DNA of 64,000 bases from Tretioscincus oriximinensis (GCA_022410635.1 JAJVDF010000003.1:6625799-6689798); one strand, 5' to 3'. Numbered from the stretch's first letter, positions 46,321-58,358 are shown. Notes: generated by a model not told the origin, from the sequence alone. Translations and numbers: made by a program.

Positions 46321-46726
46321 GAGCTTGGGGCCAATCGCTGATCACTGGGAACTTGTTTTATGCTTTCAAAGCTTGGCTGGAGGATGGGTGGCCCCAAAGC
46401 TCATTCTTCTATTTGAAGATCAGCAAACCCATAAAACGCAGACATATTTTTATCTTGTGAAATAAAGTTACAAATGAAGTAGTGTTTTTTTATGACTTTT
46501 AGCATACTTAAAAACACTTGAGTTCTTCTCACTTCAGAATTCCCTTCCTTTATGTTAGCACATCTCCACCACATGATTTTAGGCTGAGCAAATGACCCTT
46601 TGGAGGGGGGAACACAGTTTTGGGGTGTTTTTTGCTGAGGAAAATAATAAAAAAATTAATTAACTGCACCACCACTAGGAGGATCTGGCAACCGTGGCCA
46701 GCTCCTGAAGGCACCCTCCCCTCAGT

Positions 46727-46752
46727 AAAAAAAAAAAAAAAAAAAAAAAAAA
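46727..46752 (+). repeat. poly(A)26
   Basis: Uninterrupted run of 26 A, followed by AT-rich sequence with further A and T runs. Confidence 0.97.
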
Positions 46753-47045
46753 TATGCAATTTTTTTTCAAAATTTGCACTTCAAAAAATCTCACACTTAA
46801 AAAAAATTATCAGATTTTTTTGGGTAGGGATTTTGGAGGGGTATGCATGTTGGTGGGTGACTTGCATATTCATGAATATGCAAATTAGCATGTATATTAA
46901 TTACCCCAGTTTGGACCTCAGAAAACCTGGTCAGTCTAGTTTCACTACCCTAATTGGGCACAGTGCACACCCCTTTTGACATTAGGAAAAATGGCGGCCT
47001 TTCAATTGGCTTCAAACACGATTCGCCATTCTATTGAAATGTATC

Positions 47046-48269
47046 TCATTGTTGCCCAGAGTGAAGCTAAACGCGAAGCAGGCTGAAGGCCCAGGAGAGG
47101 GGCTGGGAGGGAACAGGAAGGGGAGGGTAAAGAGAGTTGGTTCTCTTTATTCAAGGATATGAGCTGGTGGATTGAGGTAGCTTGCCATGGAGCCAGGAAC
47201 ACGTGTCGAAGGACTCACACGGACAAAGCTTGAGGTTACAGGCGCACCCTAGGAGGACCCACGGGTAATGGATTCCTAAAGAGGGACCAAAAACTTCAAC
47301 TTTTATTCACTTTGATATCAGAAGGCGTGTATCAAATTATGACGAGGTAAAAGGGGTGGAGGAGACCCAACGTGGGTCAGTGATGTCACAGGTGATGCGT
47401 TATTCCCCCTCCCAAGGGGGCGCAGCCTGGGTACAGGAAATCCAAATATGGACAAAGAAGTGTGTGTGGTGTGGCTACTGAATGGACCTTAGCTTCCATT
47501 GTGAAACCCTGTCAATCAAATTAATGACAGGAATAGTGAGTCATATCAAGGGCCAAAACTCTGATGACCCATGATTGATAGTCAAACAAAGGATAGATAG
47601 CAGTGTCTATAGAAAAGTAGAAATAGTAAATAGTGACTTCCCTTTTGTACAGTGGGATATGCTTTAGGCTATATTGCCAAAGTGTGATTCCCAGCAGGGG
47701 CCAAGCTAGTTTTAGTGTTAAAGCTAACATTTGACTTCCCTAGCCTGATGGGATTAAGTGGCCCTTTTCAGTAAAGCCATTTAGACAGGAGCTACCATTC
47801 ATAGGTGCCCCTAAAGGAAAAGGAAAAAGATTAAGTAGGTTCCTGGGGTTGAGCAGAGGTCAGCTTGACCAAGGAAATTTTGCAAGAAAATTACCCAGAG
47901 GCCTCACTTTGGTAGCTTTGGTCCAGACAGGTATATCTGATATTAATAATATATCATTTCTAATATGTGTCCCATGAGAATATTCTCTACAGGAGGGGAA
48001 GCTACAGGAGACTATGTGGGAGGGGAATGAAGGGAGCNGAGGGAGGGGAGAGACCGAGGGAGAGTGGCCTAGGTTGTTCACGGATAAAGAAGGGCTCATA
48101 ATGAATGGCCTCTACCCACTTTCACAAGGTGACAGCTGTCCGCCCTCCATGCTTCACAATTTACAGTGTGGTGTCCAAAGGGAGATGAGGACACTTGCCA
48201 GGCAAGGAGGCCCGGACTTTGTGCCCCCTCACCTTCACATAGTTCACAAATTATAGACTAGTGGTTCTC
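47046..48269. other. unassigned intergenic DNA
   Basis: No gene or known repeat recognised. It contains G/A-rich stretches (47070-47130, 47990-48070). Short ORFs have no family signature. Confidence 0.5.
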
Positions 48270-48665
48270 CCCTAGCCTTGCTCTCCCCGCTCTCCTCCCC
48301 TTCCTTTATTTCTGCCACCCACTCTCTCCCTAGCTTTTTCTTCCCCCTCTTTGTTTTCCCCTATCCCTTTTTCATCTCCTGACCTTTAACCTCTTCTGTC
48401 TCACCCCTTCCCTGGTTCACTTCTCCTCCTCTCATCCCTCCATCTGTTTCCATGTCTCTTTTTTCTTTACTTTTTCCTCCCTCTCATCCCTTCCTCTCCC
48501 TTCCTCTATTTGTCCATTCTCTGATTCCTCCCCCTCTCTGTCTTCCCCATCTCTTTTTCTTCTCCTTTCCGCCTCTTTTCCTGCCTCTCCCTCTATTCTT
48601 CTGTCTCTCCCTCCCCCTTCCTCCTGTCTTCCCTCATTTCACTCCTTGCCTCACTTCCCTTCTCT
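48270..48665 (+). repeat. 400-base pyrimidine-rich (C/T) tract
   Basis: Almost all C and T on the plus strand with few purine interruptions (repeated 'ctccctc', 'cttcccc', 'tctttttc'). It is an imperfect polypyrimidine mirror-prone tract; the hydrophobic Leu/Pro/Ser ORFs over it are artefacts. Confidence 0.85.
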
Positions 48666-50000
48666 GACTGTAAAGTGCATAGAAAGTGCATTAAATGTTT
48701 AGTCCAATTTTACTCCACTTTTAAATGTAAAGGGAACCCTCAGCAACAGGGCAGAAAACCATGCTCTGTTCCATATGCCTCTAAAAGTGTATTGAAAGTA
48801 AACTAAAAGTTCAGTGGCTTTTCACTCCCAGACGGTGAATGAAAGGATGAGAAATGGAGCAGGCTTTGAAACGCCTCCCCCTTGCCCTCAGCCCTTCTCT
48901 TCCTGTGAAAGAACCCGCCACACAAACCAGCATCATTTCAGCATTTCCCTCAGCTGATGGGTTCTCTCACCCTGAAAGTGGACTGAAAGTGGGTTGCAAT
49001 TTAGGTGTGTGGAGTCTGTGAACGAATACATTGAGCTAGTCCCAAATGTGTGCGTTTTTTAAAAAAGCGATTAACTGAAGAAAAGTAAAATTTCAAACCT
49101 TTAATCTGGTTTCAGATTAAAGAATACTTTTACTGTACACTTTTACCCCAACACCAAAGCGGAAAGTTGTGTCCCTCACCCAGAAATGCCGCTTTTGCAT
49201 GTCACAATGTCGTCATTTAATCTGGTTTCACTATACATTTACTNTGACCTCAGGACTTCTCACCCACTTGCACTGTGGCGCAACTTTTGCTTCGTCACCT
49301 ACTACTACACTAAAACGGGCAGAATATTCTCCTGCCCCATGGCTACTCCTGGAGGGGGGACTGGGAGCCTGTCCCCACTTCCTTTTTTCCAGCTCCCAGT
49401 CAGGCCGGTACCCTGGACAAATCCCATACACACACATGTANACATGCTGCCATTCAGGATGCCAGGAACAGCAGCTGTCCTGAGCCCTATTTCCTCTAGA
49501 ACACAGCATCCAACTCCCTTTATTCCCCTCCTATCCCCTTTGTTTCTTGCCTCTTCTCTGCCTGCCTCCCACTCCCTCTGGATTAAAATGTGAGCTATGG
49601 TGACACCCAAGTTTTAATCCACTTTAGATTACTTTTAAGGGAAGAAGAGCCATCAGGAAAAGAAGAAGCTCGTTCTGCTATGAACTATGGTTGACCCCTT
49701 CCTGCCAAGGAAAGAATTAAGGTGGGAAACAATTATTGCTGGCCAGACTTCAGGATATCAATAGGCAGATCTCCCAAAGGCAGGAGAACTGGCTTTCACT
49801 AACTGGCCCTTGAATATAGTGTAAATGTATAGTAAATGTTGTGGTCACACCATTACTTTAAAGCTTCTTCAGTTCCACAATCACCCCAGTGGGATTTCAT
49901 CCAGAAAAACAAATGGATCATTAAGCTAATTCTCCAGGAGTAAAGAAGGTTTAAAAGAAAAAAGTGTGCTCGTGGCAAGGCTCTCTTAGTGTAAATATTT
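48666..50000. other. unassigned DNA, probably old repeats
   Basis: Recurrent short blocks ('aaagtgcattaaa', 'tggattaaaatgtgagc') resemble pieces at 7130, 21763, 59335 and 63065, so an unrecognised dispersed element is likely. No exon seen. Confidence 0.35.
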
Positions 50001-50009
50001 GCGCTTTGG

Positions 50010-50200
50010 AAAATCTAGTAAGGGGGTCCTGTAACACTTTAGAAACTAAGAAGAAAAAGATAGGCAGCATGAGCATCTGAAGCAGTAGACTTGGCGATGA
50101 NAGAAAAAAATAATGTTGGTGTCATGAGCTTAGTCACTAAAGTACTATGAGACCCCCTGGCTGGATTTTCTGACCCCAGACCAACATGGCTATTTGAAAT
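50010..50200. repeat. R3 dispersed repeat, paired halves
   Basis: 'gaaaatctagtaagggggtc' and 'gtaacactttagaaac' on one side, and the inverted 'agtactatgagaccccctgg' and 'gaccccagaccaacatgg' on the other. R3 itself may be a palindromic element. Confidence 0.55.
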
Positions 50201-50254
50201 TAGCTATTTAATAATTTGGCTTTTTCCAAGCATGGTTCAATTTCTTCCAGTGCT

Positions 50255-50400
50255 ACCAAATAAAAATAGGGATAGAACTTTGCACCTGTAATGGCTTTAA
50301 AAGAGAGAACTTTCCCCCANCATCTTGTGTGTATGTGGCGCTTTTTCATGTCCCTTAAAGGTGCAAACATCTATTCTGAATTTTATTTGGGAAACCTAAT
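50255..50400. mobile_element. palindromic MITE-like element, family P2
   Basis: 'gatagaactttgcacctgta' start and 'aaaggtgcaaacatctattc' with 'tttatttgggaaacctaat' as the inverted end. Confidence 0.55.
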
Positions 50401-51226
50401 GCATTCTACACTCCACATCTTCACAGACTGTCCTGGACCAAGCTAGGCCCATCAAAAAGCTGCTGTTCAGTTGTAGAAAGTTTTCCACAAGAGAAGAAGC
50501 AAGGTATACATGATGTATTTTGCCCCATCATGTCCCACAACATTGGAAGGGGTTCTGGAACATTGTTCTCATTATTCAGCATTGCCCAGCTGTCATCATA
50601 GCCTTCTAAAGTAGGAGTTTCAAACAGACTTGGAAGGCTAGAAGGCGACTTCACTTGGGAGCCTGTATCCAAACACAGCTGCTTAAATGTCATGGAGGCA
50701 GTTTCTGCCCGGGGTGAACATCAGGACAATGTTCCTTTGCGTTTGTGGCCAAGGCTCCAGATGGCCTTTGTAGCCTGATCTATGACAGGCACAGCTATAG
50801 CATTTCCCTCCGGGAAACAAGAGCTGGAGACTGTAGAGCAAGAAGCCAGGATATGTCGATGGGGAAAAGGTAAAAGAGCATAACAAATGCACTTAATTAA
50901 AGACATTTGACAATGAAACCACCATGGAAGACAGAAGGATTCTGTTTATCTAAATTGCAGCTGGCTGCTACAGAGGTAGAGTTTGGGCAGGATGCTTGAG
51001 AACCAGCAAAAATAGCTTCTTGCTTGCCTCGTCTTGAAGTTTATCTACAGACCCTGCAGATCCCTTAAAGAACTTTTGGTGTACCCGCAAGTCATTTTAA
51101 AATCTTTTGCTTTGAATGGCAAGTGGCTGACACTCTACAGCTCTTTAGCTTGCAGGGATTGAAATGTTGAAACTTGAAATAGCTTCTGTTTTTCCAGAGA
51201 GCAAGAAAGAGGTGTCCTCAACTTGA
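50401..51226. other. unassigned intergenic DNA
   Basis: A 90-codon minus-strand frame at 50421-50693 (MTFKQLCLDTGSQVKSPSSL...) has no family signature or splice context, so I do not call it a gene. Confidence 0.4.
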
Positions 51227-51450
51227 ATAAGAACANGAGAAAAGCCCTGCTGAATGAGGCCACAGTCCATCTAGTCCAGCCTTCTGTGTCTCATATACTG
51301 ACCCACCAGTTGCACCTTGATCTCTCAAGCAGAAGGAGGAGTCAAAATCTTCACCTGCTGTAAACTCTTTGGGGGAGAAGAGTTGAATGGTGTATTCAGC
51401 ATCCCTTCAGGGAACATCCAGCCAGTTATAGCTCCAATCCTAGTAGAAAC
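51227..51450 (-). mobile_element. CR1-type LINE 3' terminus
   Basis: 'ataagaacangagaaaagcc' tail, 'ccatctagtccagccttctg', 'cccaccagttgcacc'. Confidence 0.7.
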
Positions 51451-52300
51451 GGATGATGTCAGCAGGGGAAGAGTCTCACAGCAGGGCCTGACTGAGTCAG
51501 GCCCAGACTTATTCCTCTCTAAAGGCCATCCCAAGCAGCAGCAAGTACTACAGGGATTCTGATAGTAATCTGGTATGTTTGGCTGCCCCTTCCCCCTTAC
51601 TGCAATTGGATGAGAACATGCTGTGTGACATAAAAGCATTTGCACTTACATTAAACTCAACCATACGTGATCAATTTTTAAATTGACTACACTAAGTTCA
51701 AGTTTAAAGTAAGTTTCAGCCTGATCTTGGAATTCTTGGAGAGCAGTTAAGTCATTGGCAACCTGAATGCAGTGTCCCAGGCATTTCTCAGTGCAAGGCC
51801 TCAACTTGCTTGGGGACTATTCCTTCCTTGTCTTTCTTCATTTCCCCACTTAGGCTTGGGTCAGTGATGACATTTTTGTGCAGTTTCTCTCAGCCATTGG
51901 GGCGTCCACCCCCACCCAAGCCTTCCACTCTACCTGACCGCCTGCTGGGGCCTGGACGCTGACCCAATGACAGGTTACCCAGCCAGCCTTACACTGCTGT
52001 GGTCAACCTCAGCTGCTGGGTCTCCACACCAGTCTGCAGGCAGCTACAGGCACTTCCCTCTCCTCTGCTACGTAGCACAGGGAAGGCCTCCTATCCCCAA
52101 CACACAGGGGTGTGTGTGTGTGTGTGAAGACTTTTATTACCAGCCTTCAACACACCTAACTAATAAGAGAGGATTATGAAAAGAAGGATTCTGAGGTAAA
52201 TGATATGTTTCAAAAAACAAACAAGCTTATTGTAGAAAACAACAGNATTAAAGTGGTTGGGAAATAAAAGAATAATAGAACTCAGAGTGAATNACACACC
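51451..52300. other. unassigned intergenic DNA with (TG)8
   Basis: Includes a (TG)8 run at 52111-52126. No exon or clear repeat recognised. Confidence 0.4.
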
Positions 52301-52301
52301 A

Positions 52302-52602
52302 CCCTCAGTTGCTTAGGAATTCGTCTCTCGCCTGGGAGATNNGGTTTCGAAGCCCTGTGTGGGACGTGGGGAGGGCTGAGCACCTTCCACTAGCCTGTAG
52401 CTCTAGCCAACCCAGCTATTCGAAAGCATGAATTGCAAGAAATTGCAACTGACTGCAAGTAGNTACATGGGAACNGCCATAGACTGGTGGGGAAGATAGA
52501 ATGTGAGCCTTCGGGCAAAATATATCCTTGTAAGCCGCTTTGAGTCCCTTTGAAAGGTGAGAAAAGTGGGGTANAAGAACCAAGTTCTTCTTCTTCTTCT
52601 AA
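52302..52602 (+). mobile_element. tRNA-derived SINE, family B, full length, sense
   Basis: Clearest sense copy: CTCAGTTGCTTAGGAATTCG head, B box GGTTTCGAAGCC at 52343-52354, 'gtagctctagccaaccc', 'taagccgctttgagtccc', 'agaaaagtgggg' and a (TTC)5 tail. The 3' 'gccgctttgagtccc' end resembles LINE tails nearby, which suggests shared reverse transcription. Confidence 0.85.
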
Positions 52603-53689
52603 GCCCATGAGTATCCAATCACAAAGGACCTCACTGCAAGGCTTCTGTCCCTCCACCAATTAACGTCTCTCAATCCCCCTCCACACAAGGCAGGATCTAT
52701 TGAGCCGGTCCCCTCCCACTCAGAAGAAGGGCCTCAGGCAATGGGCAGGGCTAAGCTTTATAGGCCCAGCCTGCCACCTGATTGGGTAATCCATCTCTGG
52801 GTCCCCCCCTCCCATCTGGGCAGAGAGCAAGCCACACCCCCTCTCTTGAGCTCAGCCTCCCTCCTCCCTTGGATTCAACCCAGGAAATAGAAATACAAAC
52901 TTTAGGACTGTAAATAAAGTGAAGGCCCCAAACCTGGCAAATGCCACAGCCACATATTGTATGTTTTCTATGATAAGCCCATCCTAGAGGAAAAAGAGAA
53001 GCCATGAGTTGAACAGTACGTTTTTGAGTGCCATTCCAGCTGACCCCACTGAAGACCCTAATGAAAGGGGAGAAGTGCATGTGGTCAGGGGCCCCCAGGG
53101 GTCTGGCAATTTGTAAAATAAATAGGTTTTAAAAATGGGTTTTCAGGCTTCCAAGGCCCCACTTTATCTGCCCTGGCCATCCCTGAGAGTCTAACTACAC
53201 CTGTGGGGGTCTTTGCAGAAGCATCCCTGATGCCTACTAAACTAACAGCTCAGCAAACAGCAGTATTTGGTTGAAAAATATCTCCAGCTGCCCTGGTGGT
53301 GATGTTAGCAGCAGCTCTATCTGCTTGCTTAGCTAACTAAATCAGGGCCCAGTGATTATCTCTCAGCTGCCTCTAGCTGAGGCAAAAGCTCTTCTTAAAA
53401 GGGCAACTCAGCTTCCTGCCCTTGGAACGCGGCATTTCCTGGCCCAGCCTTTCAAGGCACTGGGCCATGCGCTAAAGTGAAGGCCTCTTTGCCTCAATTA
53501 GTGTCAGTTGCCTGTTGTCTTTGGCGGCTTCATTAATGCTTGGCAGATGCAGGGCGCTTGGCTGGGGGAACTGAGTGCATCAGTGTGCCTCATAGTTAGG
53601 GGCTTTGCAACACAAGGAGGCAGCTGCACATAGCAGATGGTGGCAGCATCTTCAGATCGCAGCCTCCCGGGATCAACGCAGAGAGAGGG
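52603..53689. other. unassigned intergenic DNA
   Basis: No gene or named repeat recognised. The 109-codon minus frame at 52751-53080 has no domain signature. Confidence 0.4.
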
Positions 53690-54460
53690 GGACCTAATCA
53701 ATTATTTTGAATACTGGTTGCAATTCTGGTCACCACATCTTAGAAAGGATATTGTGGAACTGAAGAAGGTGTGAAAAAGAGCAGCAAGGAAGATCAAGGG
53801 GCTAGAACAGAGTCCTTTAGGAAATCTGGCTGCAACTTTCTGGCTCTCTTTAGCCTTGAAAGTCATCATTCAGGAGATCTGATTAAAGGTTTTGAANAGA
53901 GATAAAATATTTTCTCTACCGTACAATAGGACCTGGGGGCACTCTGTGAAGCTCATAGGCAGAAAAATTAGGACAGACAAAGGAATGTATGTTTGCAACC
54001 ATAAGAACATAAGAACATAAGAACATAAGAAGAGCCATACTGGATCAGGCCACAGCCCATCAAGCCCAGCATTCTGTGTCACACAGAGGCCCACCAGATG
54101 CACCTGGNCAGTCCGAACAGAGGAAAGCAAAATATGCTGCTCCTGTTCGTGACTCCCTGCAAATGGTATTTCTAGAGTCCTGCCTGTTGCTCCATCTCAG
54201 AGGCTACATCCAGACAACTATCTTAGTATCCATTCATACCCTTAGTGTCCATAAACCTGTCTAGTCCTGTCTTGAAACTATCCAAGCTGTTAGCTACCAC
54301 TACCTCTTCAGGAAGTAAATTCCACAGGCCGATGACCCTCTGNGTGAAAAAATACTTTCCTTTGTCTGTTCTCACTTTTCTACCCAACAGTTTTAAGGAG
54401 GGCCCTCTGGTCCTTGTGTTGTGTGATAGAGAAAACAAAGGAATGTATGTTTGCAACCAG
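53690..54460 (+). mobile_element. older CR1 LINE fragment, sense, host of a later insertion
   Basis: 'tactggttgcaattctggtc', 'gagcagcaaggaagatcaag', 'gaagctcataggcagaaaaa' are sense CR1 ORF2-end blocks. The element is interrupted at 54001 by an antisense CR1 and resumes after 54434. Confidence 0.75.
54002..54434 (-). mobile_element. young CR1 LINE insertion with 25-base target-site duplication
   Basis: Antisense 3' end of the same CR1 subfamily as 22148 and 29715. Its tail, at the left, has four 'ataagaac' units. The flanks 53977-54001 and 54435-54459 are identical 25-base repeats ('acaaaggaatgtatgtttgc' plus 'aacca'), a target-site duplication. Confidence 0.93.
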
Positions 54461-55369
54461 AGAGTCTTACCATGCTAAATCTGTATTAGTACACTCAGAT
54501 TTGCTTGGTCCAGATCAGCGGTACCAGCAGCCACCTACAGTAAGCAGGTTGGCAGCAGTAGAACAGACAACGCATGCTGCAATGCTGATTTAATGCCTGT
54601 CCCTTCCAGTCACGCCTATGAACATATAGATCCATTCAGTATGTGGTCGCACCACTGCTTAATTTGGAATAGACAGTACTGGCATGGTTGCAGAATTGAT
54701 TAAAGCAGTCTCACACTATTCCAGGTCAGCAGCTCTTTGTACCCTCTACAAGCCCCAAACAAACAAATGGACTAATGAGCTTCGTAAACTGGATTATTAG
54801 AGATGTGCATTTTTTTAAAAAAAGGATTGGTGGTGATGTTTTGCATAACACTGATTTCTTGGGGGTGGGGGAGTAGATTTCTTGGTGCTTTGCAGAAGGA
54901 GGCGTTAGGCCCTGAGGATTGTTACAGTTCTTTCCCCTGACCACTGGGAAGGATGTGAGCTGCAAAGGAGGGGGGTGTTGGGGAGTGGGTGTTGATGCCA
55001 GTGGCCTGCCTCCTCACACATCTTCAGGCCAACTGAGTTTGCAGAAGGGGAGCAGGGTGTGATGTCAAGGGCCCTGGAAAGCAGCTTGGCATTAATGCAG
55101 ACTGGCGCTTCTCTTCAGTGATTCCTGACTGAGTCCCTGGGCTGACCTGACACTGATGCTCAGTGACCGTGCGCTGAATCTCACACCTCCACGCCTGCGC
55201 AGCAGCCACAGGCCAATGCCTCCTTCCCCCCATGCCCCCGATGCCTCTTAGGTAGCTCCAGGGCATCTCAAAGAGCAAGGAAAAACAAAGCCAATCCAGG
55301 GAGTCCTATTCAGCCTACTGATTTTTTGAAGTAGATTCCAAGAGCCCCTGGCATGGTAGTGGCACAGTG
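54461..55369. other. unassigned intergenic DNA
   Basis: A weak P2-like half ('attaaagcagtctcacacta', 54700) and no clear gene. The 84-codon minus frame at 55024-55278 is unsupported. Confidence 0.35.
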
Positions 55370-55760
55370 AAGCTTGGTCAGGCTTCATCTGGAGTCCTGG
55401 AACAAATCCTTGATAAACTGGAGCAAGTTCAGTGGAGAGCTACAAAGATGGTGAATGGGCTGGAAATTATATCCTATGAGAACGGTTCAAAGATCTCATG
55501 TTTAATCTGCAAAAGAGAAGACCGAAAGGAGACCTAATACCCATCTTCAAATACCTTAAGGGCTGCCACAGAGCAGAGGTCCCATCCCTGTTCTCACTGG
55601 CATATGGAAGGACTATATCCACCTGGATGAAACTGCACAAGGGAAGAGGTACAGATTGGATATAAAGAAAAAAACTTTCTGACAGTCAGGGTGATCAACC
55701 AGTGCAATAGACTGCCACAGGAGATGATGGATTCTCCTTCAGTGGTAGATTTCATACAGA
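55370..55760 (+). mobile_element. CR1-type LINE fragment, sense
   Basis: 'ctggagcaagttcagtggag', 'gaccgaaaggagacctaata', 'caagggaagaggtacagatt', 'ggagatgatggattctcctt': ORF2-end and 3' blocks in order. Confidence 0.7.
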
Positions 55761-55764
55761 AGCT

Positions 55765-55870
55765 NGGCAGGAATTTTCACTAGTTGCAGCTTTTAATGCC
55801 CGCAACAACTGGGATTAAATTTATTAAAGCTGCAAATCCTGATTCCAGTTTTTACCTTGTAACCCTAACC
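55765..55870. mobile_element. family P2 element, half
   Basis: 'ttttcactagttgcagcttt' to 'gattccagttttaccttgta'. It abuts the CR1 fragment. Confidence 0.45.
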
Positions 55871-56559
55871 TACTTTAATATCAAATATGGGATTGACTAA
55901 TTAGCACAATTAGCTCAGGGTCAGCCTTGAAATGATATTTCAGCAGACTCCTTTTCTAGTCTTCCAAAGGGCCTCCTAGGAACAAGTGACCTATCGACAC
56001 AAATCCTTAGAGATTTATCTGCCTGCCCTTCCTGAATTTCCAAATCATAAAAACACAGAGAGAAAAGTCATCTTTCCACAAAAAAGCACTTCCAATTCCT
56101 TGGAGCACATATCAGCAAGTCAAGCTTTGCAGCACACAGAAGCCCTGGATGGTGCTTTATGTGCAAATTTGTAATGGAGTGCAGGTAATGTGAAAGAGAT
56201 GTGTGACTTTTTCCATGGTTACAGCACATTTCCAGCTCTGGACCTATTCTCTCCCTTTCTTCAACTCTAAGCAAACAAACACACCAGAAAGTCCCCTTAG
56301 GTTTCTAATAAGCACTAGCCAGTGAAGCTTGCATCTGTAAAGCAACTTTAATATAACTAACGTCTCAGTATCAAAAAAGAGGAAGCTCAGGGTACGGCCG
56401 TGGCCATCTGTGTCCTGGGGCAAGGTTGCAAGAACAAGGAACCTTAAAGCTAGAAACAACTTCTCCATCCAGCTGGAAAACCTTTAACAAATCCAACAAA
56501 ACTTGTAACCAGACACCACCTCCTGTGGCAACTCAGCCCACTGGCTGATCACACCTCAC

Positions 56560-56840
56560 TGTCAGTAAGTTTTTTTTCTGTTTTGAAGTTTCATGCTATT
56601 GCTTCCAGTCCTTCCATGTGCCAGTGAGAACAGGGCAGATTCCTCCGCTCTTTGACAGTCCTTCACAGGTCTTCTCTTTTGTAGGTTGAACGTTCTCAGA
56701 CACTTCAGCTGTTTCTCACCATCGTTATAGCTTTCCTCTGGACTTCCATTTGTCAATGTTCTTTTTAAATTGGGGTGCCCAGAATTGAACACATGACTAT
56801 AGTTGTGGACTGATCAATGTAAAACCAAGAGGAATATTTA
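56560..56840 (-). mobile_element. CR1-type LINE fragment
   Basis: 'gcttccagtccttccatgtg', 'ttgacagtccttcacaggtc', 'aaattggggtgcccagaatt' are antisense CR1 blocks. 55871-56559 to the left holds nothing I recognise. Confidence 0.7.
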
Positions 56841-57294
56841 CCTCACGTAATCTGAATCCTCCACTCCACTTAATCCATCCCAGGATTATGCTTTCCATTT
56901 TTGCATCCGATCTATCAACACTGCCAGGTAGATGCTGCTCAGGTAAATTCTCTCTCCCCCACCCCCCATATATATGTGCGTATGTGTTTTTTCATCTTCT
57001 TTTACCCACATCTCAGTTTGGGTCTTGTTGCATCTTGAAACTCCAAAAAGACTGGCTTAGTGATGGAACTTCTCGATGGAAGAATTATCTCTTTTTTTCA
57101 AGATGCACCAATCTCCTTTTTGATACAAAGACTGTATAGCCAACAAGTGGAAATTTCCTAGTCAAGAGATAGACACCAGCTTGTTCATAAGTGCATTTTA
57201 GAATAGCCAGATTTCCATAGTTCCAAAAGTATGGGAGCCTGTTCTTTCTACATGTGGAAGAACACAGCAATAAGAGTCACTTATTAAGAGGAAC

Positions 57295-57440
57295 ATAGAT
57301 TTCAAAGAGAGCCATGTTAGTCTTGTTCCAGAGTATATAGCAAGGGAGGCTTATAACACTTTAGAAACAAACAAGAAGAATGAAGGCAACAGGAGTTTTC
57401 TAGACAAGTCTAATTTTTTAGATACATCTTTGGAGTAGCA
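57295..57440. repeat. R3 dispersed repeat copy
   Basis: 'agccatgttagtcttgttcc', 'ataacactttagaaac', 'gttttctagacaagtc'. Confidence 0.6.
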
Positions 57441-57639
57441 TAGGATAGGGAAACTGGAGCATCAGGACTATTTGACATAAAGCGCAATAGGGGAAACAGA
57501 GCAACATGTGTTATATACTAACCTTCTCATTTTCCAAAATTTGGATTTTTAGAGATCTAAAATGGAAGAATCAACAGAAAGTAAGTGATGTCCACCACAC
57601 AACAGAAATCACTGCTGGGATACTTTGCCAACCACAGAT

Positions 57640-57850
57640 GGGGAAAGATGGTTTGATTCTGCTTTCCCCCATGGAGCAAGCTGAAGGACCGTGGGCTAAT
57701 CAGAATTCTCTGGAGCTTTCTCAGTCCCGTTTATTACACAAAGGGTGTGTTGGGAAAAGAAAAATGAGTTATGGAAGCTGCTTTGCATCGAGTACAAAAA
57801 TCAGCTATTTTTCTGCTGCTGCCGCCTCACCACCATTGTAAATAGCAACC
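57640..57850 (+). mobile_element. degenerate Sauria-type SINE
   Basis: 'gtgggctaatcagaattctc', 'ctcagtcccgtttattacac' and 'aaagggtgtgttggga' follow the SINE body order. The head is lost. Confidence 0.45.
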
Positions 57851-58084
57851 ATCATCAGTAGGTAGCGATTGATGTCAGGGGAAGCAAACAGGTTTATTAT
57901 GACAAAAAAGTTTTTGCTGGTGAATTTGGCTTCATGTTTATTTATTCAAGCATATGTTTTAATGAGGGGGGATATAGCTACTTGGTGGCAAACTGCAGGG
58001 GAGGGTTGCATGGGGAAGGTCCTCGCCTGTAAAATGTTTCTTCACTGGCTTTTTGATGCCACAGCCTTCAGAGTAAGAATTTCT

Positions 58085-58178
58085 GCCTACACACATAGAA
58101 TCCTAGAGTTGGAAGAGACTTCCATGGTCATAGTTTCCAACCCCCCTCCTCAGTGCAGGATTCCCTAAATCAGCTCAG
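58085..58178 (-). mobile_element. CR1-type LINE 3' terminus
   Basis: 'catagaatcctagagttgga' followed by 'cagtgcaggattcc' is the reversed classic CR1 end. Confidence 0.7.
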
Positions 58179-58184
58179 ACTAGG

Positions 58185-58358
58185 ATTCCCACCTAAAATT
58201 TGGAATAGAGCTTTGAACATTTAATAGATATAAAATTGTGACACACATACACCTCAGGTGCAGCATGCATTAGAAGCAGCACTTGGTGAAATGCCCTTTC
58301 TTCTATAGACATTAAAGGTCTAAGCTCGATCCCTGGTTTTAGGTAGGAATCCTACCTC
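58185..58358. mobile_element. palindromic MITE-like element, family P2, best copy
   Basis: The left end 'taggattcccacctaaaatt' and the right end 'ggttttaggtaggaatccta' form inverted termini, and the halves pair through 'agagctttgaacatttaata' and 'cattaaaggtctaagct'. No coding capacity. Confidence 0.7.

Larger units (their letters stand above)
45915..47045 (+). repeat. promoter-like duplicated segment, copy 2
   Basis: Same blocks and order as 25860-26330: 'tatattagtatttcag' (45919), 'gccctcaagcac' (46060), 'gtgaaataaagtta' (46457), 'ttaggaaaaatggcgg' (46981). Two insertions of roughly 300 and 400 bases separate the blocks here; the first contains the ZNF143 module at 46203. The YY1-like AAAAATGGCGG is at 46986-46996. 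Confidence 0.7.

Noticed and set aside
46996..47090. Short ORF starting at ATGGCGGCC (MAAFQLASN...) as a possible first exon of a gene to the right, such as NAGK
   Set aside because: The peptide does not match the NAGK N-terminus as I know it, and the frame closes within about 30 codons; the ATGGCGG is better explained as part of the duplicated segment.
48452..48667. Hydrophobic Leu/Pro/Ser ORF that looks like membrane segments
   Set aside because: It lies in the C/T-rich tract, where all frames give such residues; no homology or splice context.
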